A DNA stretch of 10,784 nucleotides, from positions 1 through 10,784 of the forward strand of contig CACWYF010000021.1 of the NCBI GenBank assembly GCA_902765035.1, in the 5' to 3' direction. A program made the translations under genes and the position numbers. Positions 5,881-10,784 of the stretch are shown piece by piece; the stretch's first letter is position 1, and every line of letters starts with the position of its first letter. This stretch comes from an uncultured Eubacteriales bacterium. GTDB taxonomy: Bacteria; Bacillota; Clostridia; Peptostreptococcales; Anaerovoracaceae. The notes beneath the pieces are model-generated. The model saw only the letters and a list, made by a program, of their open reading frames with translations, was not told the DNA's origin and ran no database searches.

Positions 5881-7128
5881 ATGGCAGATTTCGAAATGAC
5901 ACCTGAAATGGTCAAGGAAGAGACAACTTCGTTAACAGAAGAGGTTGCAGATCAGATTACTGAAGTACAGGAAGCAGCTGCAGCTATCGCTGAGATGCCT
6001 ATCATCGATCTTGAAGCTGAGGCAAAGCCTGCTGCAGAGGAGAACTCTCTTGCAAAGTTCACTCCTGATGAGCAGAGACAGATCAAGTCAGTCGCTGAGA
6101 AGATCGACATCACAGACAGCAACGCTGTTCTCAGCTACGGAGCAAGTGCACAGCGCAAGGTATCGGATTTTGCTGACGGAGCTCTCGCAAGCGTAAGAGG
6201 CAAGGACATGGGAGAGACCGGTCAGGTACTCACATCCCTCATCGTTGAGCTCAAGAGCAGCACTGAAGAAGAGAAGAAGGGATTCCTCTCCAAGCTGTTC
6301 GGAAGCGCTGAGAAGAACTTCGAGAGAATGAAAGCTCAGTACAGCACAACAGAGGCTAACATCGACAGACTCGTAAAGCTTCTTGAGGGACACGAAGAGC
6401 AGCTTCTTAAGGACATCGTTCAGCTTGACAAGCTCTATGACAAGAACAAGCTGTACTTCAAGGAAGTATCGATGTACATCGAGGCAGGCAAGCTGGCTCT
6501 TGAGAAGGCAAGAGAGGTGACTCTGCCTGAACTTCAGGCTAAGGCCAAGGAGACCAACTCCCCTGAGGACGCACAGGCTGCACAGGATTATGCAGACATG
6601 ATCACAAGATTCGAGAAGAAGCTCTATGACCTTGAGCTTTCAAGAACTGTATGCCTGCAGTCCGCACCTGAGATCAGAATGGTACAGAACTCAGACACTA
6701 TCATGTCCGAGAAGATCCACTCGACAATCATCAATGTCATCCCGATGTGGAAGACTCAGATGGTACTGGCTCTGAACAACTATCATACACAGAAGGCTAT
6801 CGAGGCTCAGAACGCTGTAACAGAGGCTACCAATGAGATGCTCAGAAAGAATGCAGAGGCACTCCACCAGAGCACAGTTGAGACAGCAAAGGCAAGCGAG
6901 AGAGGTATCGTAGACATCGAGACACTCCAGCACACCAACCAGCAGCTCATCGGAGCTCTCGACGAGATCATCCAGATCCAGGCAGACGGCAAGGTTGCAA
7001 GAGCTAACGCTGAAAAGGAACTCGCCAAGATCGAGCAGGAGCTCAAGGACAAGATGCTCGGCATCGCTGCTAACGCAGGAATGTCTGCAGACGAAGTTCT
7101 CGAGGCTCAGGCACGCAAGACCAACTAA
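5881..7128 (+). CDS. telA: TelA / toxic anion resistance family protein
   Basis: This is a 415-residue, mostly alpha-helical soluble protein of the TelA family (called toxic anion resistance after plasmid tellurite-resistance genes; chromosomal members are also linked to tolerance of cell-wall-active agents). After an acidic N-terminal region (1-55) the family blocks appear in order: LSYGASAQRKVSDFADGAL (84-102), VRGKDMGETGQVLTSLI (105-121), GFLSKLFGSAEKNFERM (134-150), the coiled-coil-prone middle (160-260), and PMWKTQMVLAL (288-298). A long helical C-terminus with a lysine/glutamate coiled coil (about 370-392) ends the protein. There is no signal peptide or membrane helix. It follows the XpaC-domain gene by 103 bases, the classic pairing, and is 41 bases ahead of a nuclease gene. 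The direct ligand and reaction are unknown, so the resistance label should not be read as a proven function here. Confidence 0.92.
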   Translation: MADFEMTPEMVKEETTSLTEEVADQITEVQEAAAAIAEMPIIDLEAEAKPAAEENSLAKFTPDEQRQIKSVAEKIDITDSNAVLSYGASAQRKVSDFADGALASVRGKDMGETGQVLTSLIVELKSSTEEEKKGFLSKLFGSAEKNFERMKAQYSTTEANIDRLVKLLEGHEEQLLKDIVQLDKLYDKNKLYFKEVSMYIEAGKLALEKAREVTLPELQAKAKETNSPEDAQAAQDYADMITRFEKKLYDLELSRTVCLQSAPEIRMVQNSDTIMSEKIHSTIINVIPMWKTQMVLALNNYHTQKAIEAQNAVTEATNEMLRKNAEALHQSTVETAKASERGIVDIETLQHTNQQLIGALDEIIQIQADGKVARANAEKELAKIEQELKDKMLGIAANAGMSADEVLEAQARKTN

Positions 7129-7169
7129 TAACCGCCTGACTGTGAGATCTGACCTGAAATCTGAACTGT

Positions 7170-8285
7170 ATGGGTAAAAACAACCGGAACAGCGGAAATC
7201 AGAATAACAGCAGCAAAAACAGGAGCCAGCGCAGGCTGGCTCTTGCTGTTTTGCTTGTACTATTGCTGGGCTTCTTCTGGTTCATGTCGACGGACAACCA
7301 TACGGTCAAAGATTTCCGGGACCGGTACTTCATGAAGCACAGTGACACAGCGGAAGAGAACTCCGGTGAGGGAGAAGAGCAGGCGTCAGACGGAGCTGGA
7401 TCTGGCAGTACAGCTGAAACAGATGGAACAGCAACGAGTACAGACGGTTCAGAAAATGTCGCGGAACTCGACTCTTCTGCTTTGCCTGAATACAATGGAG
7501 AGCATTACGTGACCGTGAACGGGAACGTTCCTGTTTTCCCGGACGATGTGTACGGCCGCGCAGGGCTTGTGAATGACGGCAGTACATGGAAGACGGAAGG
7601 AAGCAAGGCGGGTAAGATCGATAGCGGCAAACTCACTCCTTATGAGTATTACGGCGAGCTCGACGGACTCGGCCGGTGCACCGTCGCATACGGATGTCTC
7701 GGTGAGGAGACTATGCCTGCAGAAGGAACGGAAAGAGGAGATATTTCCAGGATCCATCCGAGCGGCTGGGCCAAGGCCCAGAACTGGGAGCGCTGCCACC
7801 TGATAGCATGGGCTCTCAGCGATGAAAACGCCAATGAGAGGAACCTTGTGACGGGAACTCACTATCTCAACCATGACGGAATGAGACCTCTCGAGGAAGA
7901 GGTGGAGCACTATATCTGGAACACAGGCAACCATGTCCTGTACATGTCCAGGCCTCTGTTCAGCGGAAATGAGCTGATACCGAGAGGAGTGCAGATGACC
8001 GTATGGTCCTGCGAGGATCAGGGCAAGGGAATGTCCTTCAATGTATACTGCTTCAATGTGACACCGGGCGCTGAGATCAATTACGTCAATGGAGTAGTCA
8101 CTACTGAGGAGCAGGCTCAGCAGGAGCCGAGGCTGTATGTCGTGAATAAGAGATCAGGTGTTTTCCACTATCCTACATGCGAAGGCGCACAGAGCATATA
8201 TAAGAAGAACCGCATGGAAGTCACTGCTACACGTAAGGAACTGACTGATCAGGGATATGTTCCGTGCGGATACTGCGAACCGTAA
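7170..8285 (+). CDS. Membrane-anchored or secreted DNA/RNA non-specific endonuclease with C-terminal Cys/His cluster
   Basis: This 371-residue protein has a basic, Asn-rich N-terminus (1-22), one hydrophobic helix (23-39, LALAVLLVLLLGFFWFM) acting as signal anchor or signal peptide, and a Ser/Thr/Glu-rich linker (60-105). The nuclease domain (about 110-300) is of the DNA/RNA non-specific endonuclease (beta-beta-alpha metal) type. It has ERCHLIAWAL with the presumed general-base His210, then ENANERNLVTGTHYLNHDGM carrying candidate metal-ligand asparagines (N225, N234). The C-terminus (323-371) has H333-xxx-C337 and C366-GY-C369, a likely zinc site like the tail of many Clostridial extracellular nucleases. 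No signal-peptidase site is clear, so anchoring versus release is undecided. There is no clear Shine-Dalgarno before the ATG; no terminator separates it from telA, so it is probably co-transcribed and perhaps translationally dependent. Confidence 0.85.
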   Translation: MGKNNRNSGNQNNSSKNRSQRRLALAVLLVLLLGFFWFMSTDNHTVKDFRDRYFMKHSDTAEENSGEGEEQASDGAGSGSTAETDGTATSTDGSENVAELDSSALPEYNGEHYVTVNGNVPVFPDDVYGRAGLVNDGSTWKTEGSKAGKIDSGKLTPYEYYGELDGLGRCTVAYGCLGEETMPAEGTERGDISRIHPSGWAKAQNWERCHLIAWALSDENANERNLVTGTHYLNHDGMRPLEEEVEHYIWNTGNHVLYMSRPLFSGNELIPRGVQMTVWSCEDQGKGMSFNVYCFNVTPGAEINYVNGVVTTEEQAQQEPRLYVVNKRSGVFHYPTCEGAQSIYKKNRMEVTATRKELTDQGYVPCGYCEP

Positions 8286-8326
8286 CGTATAAGTGTGCAT
8301 CATCAGTACGGGCATAAACATCTGAA

Positions 8327-8355
8327 TTGACATAGCCGTTCGACGAAATTATAAT
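8327..8355 (+). promoter_or_regulatory. Consensus sigma-A promoter of the hipBA operon
   Basis: TTGACA (8327-8332) and TATAAT (8350-8355) are separated by exactly 17 bases, a perfect match to the housekeeping consensus. Transcription would start near 8362, giving a leader of about 130 bases before hipB. Operator site O1 fills the spacer, so a bound repressor would block RNA polymerase directly. Confidence 0.9.
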
Positions 8356-8390
8356 TATGACAGATTAAAAATAGTCGAACGGCTATTTTT
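8332..8390 (+). terminator. Possible intrinsic terminator for the nuclease transcript, overlapping the hipBA operators
   Basis: O1 and O2 together form a 13-bp perfect inverted repeat (8332-8344 with 8374-8386) with a 29-base loop, followed by a T-run to 8390. In RNA reading in from the nuclease gene this could act as a terminator; the loop is longer than usual. RNA started at the hipBA promoter lacks the left arm, so it would escape this hairpin. Confidence 0.45.
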
Positions 8391-8429
8391 GTTGCATCAA
8401 TTGGCGAATATAGTCGAACGGATATATTC
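8332..8429. promoter_or_regulatory. Three operator-like sites (O1-O3) over the hipBA promoter and leader
   Basis: A 16-bp motif, ATAGTCGAACGGCTAT, occurs at 8371-8386 (O2) and again with one mismatch at 8410-8425 (O3). Its first 13 complementary bases, ATAGCCGTTCGAC, occur in inverted orientation at 8332-8344 (O1). Each full site is an imperfect palindrome with a CG-AA-CG core; O2 has perfect 8-bp outer arms (8367-8374 with 8383-8390) and O3 perfect 7-bp arms (8406-8412 with 8423-8429). Centres fall at 8339.5, 8378.5 and 8417.5, exactly 39 bp apart. Multiple operators are known for E. coli HipB, so autoregulation by the HipB/HipA complex is the natural inference. Confidence 0.75.
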
Positions 8430-8480
8430 AGCTTGCCCGTTGGGTGTAATAAGTGAAAATGATGAACTGATACATTGCCC

Positions 8481-8485
8481 GGAGG
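8481..8485 (+). promoter_or_regulatory. Ribosome binding site of hipB
   Basis: GGAGG is 5 bases before the ATG at 8491. This rules out the longer frame beginning with a TTG at 8389, which lies inside the operator region and has no ribosome site. Confidence 0.85.
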
Positions 8486-8490
8486 TTGGT

Positions 8491-8709
8491 ATGCATACAG
8501 TACACGACATGAAAGAGCTCGGCAGAGCGATAAGAGCCAGGCGCAAGGAACTCGGATATACACAGGCTTTCCTTGCAGACTATGCAGGCGTCAGCGCGAG
8601 CTTTCTCTCTGAACTTGAGAACGGCAAGGAGACGATCCAGGTCGGCAAGATGATGGAGGTCATCAGTCTGCTCGGGATGGATATCAAGATGAGCAGGAGG
8701 GGCGAGTAA
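8491..8709 (+). CDS. hipB: HipB-like helix-turn-helix antitoxin/repressor
   Basis: This is a 72-residue protein made of one Xre/Cro-type helix-turn-helix domain: helix 1 at 8-21 (KELGRAIRARRKEL), then TQAFLADYAG (24-33) and the recognition helix SASFLSELENGK (35-46), then IQVGKMMEVISLLGMDI (49-65). The FLSELENGK and MMEVISLLGMDI blocks are characteristic of HipB antitoxins (Y4mF-type). HipB dimers bind operator palindromes and hold the HipA kinase inactive. It precedes hipA by 49 bases, in the usual order. The three palindromic sites upstream are its likely targets. Confidence 0.9.
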   Translation: MHTVHDMKELGRAIRARRKELGYTQAFLADYAGVSASFLSELENGKETIQVGKMMEVISLLGMDIKMSRRGE

Positions 8710-8758
8710 CAGACAGTTATGCGTCTTATTCTATGAAGCGGAAGAAAAGTGATAAACA

Positions 8759-10036
8759 ATGAGAAGACTTTATGTTTCTGTAGAAATAGAAGGAAGGATG
8801 AGGGACGTCGGGATCATTGAGGGAGACTCAGAATACTCGGCGACCTTCAGATACTCTGATGACTATCTGGCGCAGGATACTGCAAGGCCTATTTCAATAA
8901 GCCTGCCACTGACGGACAGGCCGTACGGGCCGGAGAAGACAAGAAGCTTTTTCGAGGGGCTGCTGCCTGAAGGATTCCTGAGGAGGACGGTGGCTGAGAA
9001 CAACAGGACCGATGCAAACGACTACCTGTCGATACTTGAGATGCTTGGCGCGGAATGTCTCGGTGCCATACAGCTCAGAGGAGAGCACTATACGGCAGAT
9101 GAGCCTGAGTACAGGGAACTGGATCCGGACATGATGTTCAGGCTTGCGTCAGAAGGTGCGACTACTTCAGCCGATCTTGTGGTTGAAGCTCATCTCTCGC
9201 TTACAGGGGCTTCGGGCAAAATCGGAGCGTACCTTGCTGATGACGGTAAATGGTATCTTCCTGTAGGCAGCGCTCCGAGCACGCACATCCTCAAACAGAG
9301 CCATATAAGATATGATCATGTGGTCGAAAATGAGCAGCTCGCACTTCAGACTGCATCTCTGATGGGGATCAGCATCGCGGAGAGCAGGATCATAATGACC
9401 GGAGCTCATGGAGACGGGAACGTGCTGTTTGCAACGGAACGTTATGACAGGACGATGGAAGGCTCGGAAAGGGTGATCTCCGGGCTGCCGTGCCCGCTGA
9501 GACTCCATCAGGAGGACTTTGGCCAGGCGATGGGCATTCCTGCTTCCGATAAGTACGAGAAGCAGGGCGGAGGATACATGAAGCAGATGTTCGACCTTCT
9601 TAAGCGCCGGTCCGCGTACCCGATCGAAGACCAGACGAAACTGTGGGACATCATCGTATTCCACTGGCTGTCGGGTAATACAGACGGGCACATCAAGAAT
9701 TTTGCCCTTGTATATGACCGCCACCTGAACGCGGTGAGGCTGGCTCCGGCGTATGACATCCTGAGTACAGTAGTGTACGATACGCATTCAAAGGAGATGG
9801 CCTTCTCCATCGGAGGGGAACTTGAGTGGAGCCGCATCGGCAGAGAGCACTTTGAGAAGGCCTGTGACGAGATCGGGCTCAACAGGAAGATATTCATGAA
9901 GAGATTCGATGACCTGTCGGGCAGATTCGAACCTGCACTGAAAGAGGCAACGGAGAATCTCACCTCAGAAGGATTCACCGGAGCAGAGGAGCTTGCGCAC
10001 AGGCTGATGGAACAGAGAAGAGAAGCAGGTAATTAA
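8759..10036 (+). CDS. hipA: HipA-family serine/threonine kinase toxin
   Basis: This is a full-length HipA, 425 residues. The N-terminal subdomain (about 1-105) has the family features RPISISLPL, FFEGLLPEG and LGAECLGAIQL. The kinase part has the glycine-rich SLTGASGKIGAYL segment (147-159), whose Ser147 aligns with the autophosphorylated serine (Ser150) of E. coli HipA; the ATP-contact lysine in THILK (K179); the catalytic loop GNTDGHIKNFAL with D309 and N314; and the metal-binding aspartate in LAPAYDILS (D333). E. coli HipA phosphorylates glutamyl-tRNA synthetase and causes dormancy; the target of this homologue cannot be inferred. All key residues are present, so it is probably active. The ribosome site is weak (GGAAG-rich stretch near 8740-8749), which may keep toxin output below antitoxin. 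A patatin gene follows in the same probable operon. Confidence 0.93.
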   Translation: MRRLYVSVEIEGRMRDVGIIEGDSEYSATFRYSDDYLAQDTARPISISLPLTDRPYGPEKTRSFFEGLLPEGFLRRTVAENNRTDANDYLSILEMLGAECLGAIQLRGEHYTADEPEYRELDPDMMFRLASEGATTSADLVVEAHLSLTGASGKIGAYLADDGKWYLPVGSAPSTHILKQSHIRYDHVVENEQLALQTASLMGISIAESRIIMTGAHGDGNVLFATERYDRTMEGSERVISGLPCPLRLHQEDFGQAMGIPASDKYEKQGGGYMKQMFDLLKRRSAYPIEDQTKLWDIIVFHWLSGNTDGHIKNFALVYDRHLNAVRLAPAYDILSTVVYDTHSKEMAFSIGGELEWSRIGREHFEKACDEIGLNRKIFMKRFDDLSGRFEPALKEATENLTSEGFTGAEELAHRLMEQRREAGN

Positions 10037-10058
10037 GATAGAAGAAAAAGGAGTTTAG

Positions 10059-10784
10059 ATGATGAAAATTGGCATAATTGATGTTGGCGGCGGACTCAGA
10101 GGATCATACACTGCAGGCGTTTACGACTGGTGTCACGATAACGATATACATTTTGATTACTGCATGGGAATATCCGCGGGCAGTGCCAATCTGTCGTCAT
10201 ATCTTGCGGGACAGCGCGGAAGGAACCTGAAGTTTTACACGGAATATAATCTGCGTGATGAGAGCATGGGCCTGAAGAATTTCATCAGGGACCGGAATTT
10301 TGTGGATCTTGAGTATGTCTACGGTGAGCTGTCCAATTCATATGGGGAATATCCGCTCGATTATGATGCAATGATGGCGAACCCGGCGGAGTTTACGATC
10401 GTTGCGACTGATGCCGAAACAGGCATGCCTCACTATTTCACCAAAGAGGATATCCGCAGGGACGAAATGGCGCCGATCAAAGCGTCGAGCTGTGTGCCTG
10501 CTGCGAATCAGCCGTACCCGGTCAACGGACACAGATACTATGACGGAGGGATGTCCGATCCGATCCCTCTGGAGAAATGCTTCAGAGACGGGTGCGACAA
10601 GGTCGTGCTGCTGCTGACGAGACCTAAGGACTTCGAGCGCTCGCCGGACAAGGACAGACTCGCATCCGGTCTCATAAGGCACAGGTACCCTGCAGCTGCG
10701 GAGGCGATGAGCAAAAGGGCAATAAAGTACAACACCGAGCTGTGGCTGGCAAAGCAGTATGAGAAGCAGGGCAAAGTCCTGATC
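10059..10784 (+). CDS. Patatin-like phospholipase (COG4667/YjjU-type), 3' end cut by window
   Basis: An open frame of 242 codons runs without a stop to the last base. AAGGAG (10048-10053) is 5 bases before ATG at 10059 and 8 before a second ATG at 10062; either could be used. The patatin hydrolase elements are all present: the oxyanion-hole loop DVGGGLRGSYTAGV (8-21), the nucleophile elbow GISAGS with Ser39, and the catalytic-dyad aspartate in YYDGGMSDPIPL (D162). The region YPAAAEAMSKRAIKYN near the end is typical of the bacterial YjjU-like subfamily, which suggests only the last few dozen residues are missing. There is no signal peptide, so it is probably cytoplasmic. Such proteins are predicted lipid acyl hydrolases; the substrate is unknown. 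It starts 22 bases after the hipA stop with no terminator, so it probably shares the hipBA transcript. Confidence 0.9.
   Translation, partial: MMKIGIIDVGGGLRGSYTAGVYDWCHDNDIHFDYCMGISAGSANLSSYLAGQRGRNLKFYTEYNLRDESMGLKNFIRDRNFVDLEYVYGELSNSYGEYPLDYDAMMANPAEFTIVATDAETGMPHYFTKEDIRRDEMAPIKASSCVPAANQPYPVNGHRYYDGGMSDPIPLEKCFRDGCDKVVLLLTRPKDFERSPDKDRLASGLIRHRYPAAAEAMSKRAIKYNTELWLAKQYEKQGKVLI

Noticed and set aside
7794-7799. Cysteine in place of glycine in the nuclease DRGH motif (ERCH)
   Set aside because: As far as I recall, RCH is common in Clostridial members of this nuclease family, so it is not evidence of inactivation.
8389-8490. TTG-initiated longer version of HipB
   Set aside because: It overlaps operator O3 and lacks a ribosome site; the ATG at 8491 has a good GGAGG.
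8759-10784. Calling the region a mobile island or defence island
   Set aside because: No integrase, transposase, attachment-site repeats or tRNA were seen, and base composition does not visibly change.

Overview
The window looks like a chromosomal stretch of a Gram-positive anaerobe of the Clostridia (Bacillota). This is an inference from strong AGGAGG-type ribosome sites, sigma-A-like promoters, short intergenic gaps, a lipobox lipoprotein, an XpaC/TelA pair and a lysine- and arginine(AGA)-rich proteome. GC content looks moderate throughout. No tRNA, rRNA, CRISPR array or insertion sequence was seen. All recognised genes are on the + strand.

Region 1 (1-3190): the end of a branched-chain amino-acid ABC importer operon, in the order livH (3' end only), livM, livG, livF, closed by a strong intrinsic terminator. 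LivM and LivH form the membrane channel and LivG and LivF are the ATPases. The substrate-binding protein is not in the window and may lie upstream. LivG carries unusual extensions at both ends, and the LivM tail is strongly basic.

Region 2 (3191-4034): a single-gene unit. It holds a palindrome, an extended -10 promoter, a small acidic lipoprotein of unknown function and an intrinsic terminator.

Region 3 (4035-8331): a probable three-gene operon. It starts from a perfect extended -10 box bracketed by an inverted repeat. The genes are a large membrane protein ending in an XpaC-type domain, a TelA/toxic-anion-resistance family protein, and a membrane-anchored DNA/RNA non-specific endonuclease with a C-terminal Cys/His cluster. 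The 103-base gap in front of telA can fold into what looks like an H-type pseudoknot whose last strand abuts the telA Shine-Dalgarno sequence. XpaC and TelA proteins are usually encoded together and are thought to act at the cell envelope, but their biochemistry is poorly known.

Region 4 (8286-10784): a HipBA-type toxin-antitoxin module. A consensus promoter (TTGACA, 17 bases, TATAAT) is overlaid by three related operator-like sites spaced exactly 39 bp centre to centre. It drives hipB (72 aa) and hipA (425 aa, kinase motifs intact). A patatin-like phospholipase gene follows 22 bases after hipA and runs off the window end without a stop. The pairing of two of the operator copies also makes a 13-bp hairpin with a T-tract that could terminate the nuclease transcript.

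The parts most worth following up are the operator triplet, the telA leader RNA, the XpaC-TelA-nuclease neighbourhood, and the patatin gene downstream of hipA.
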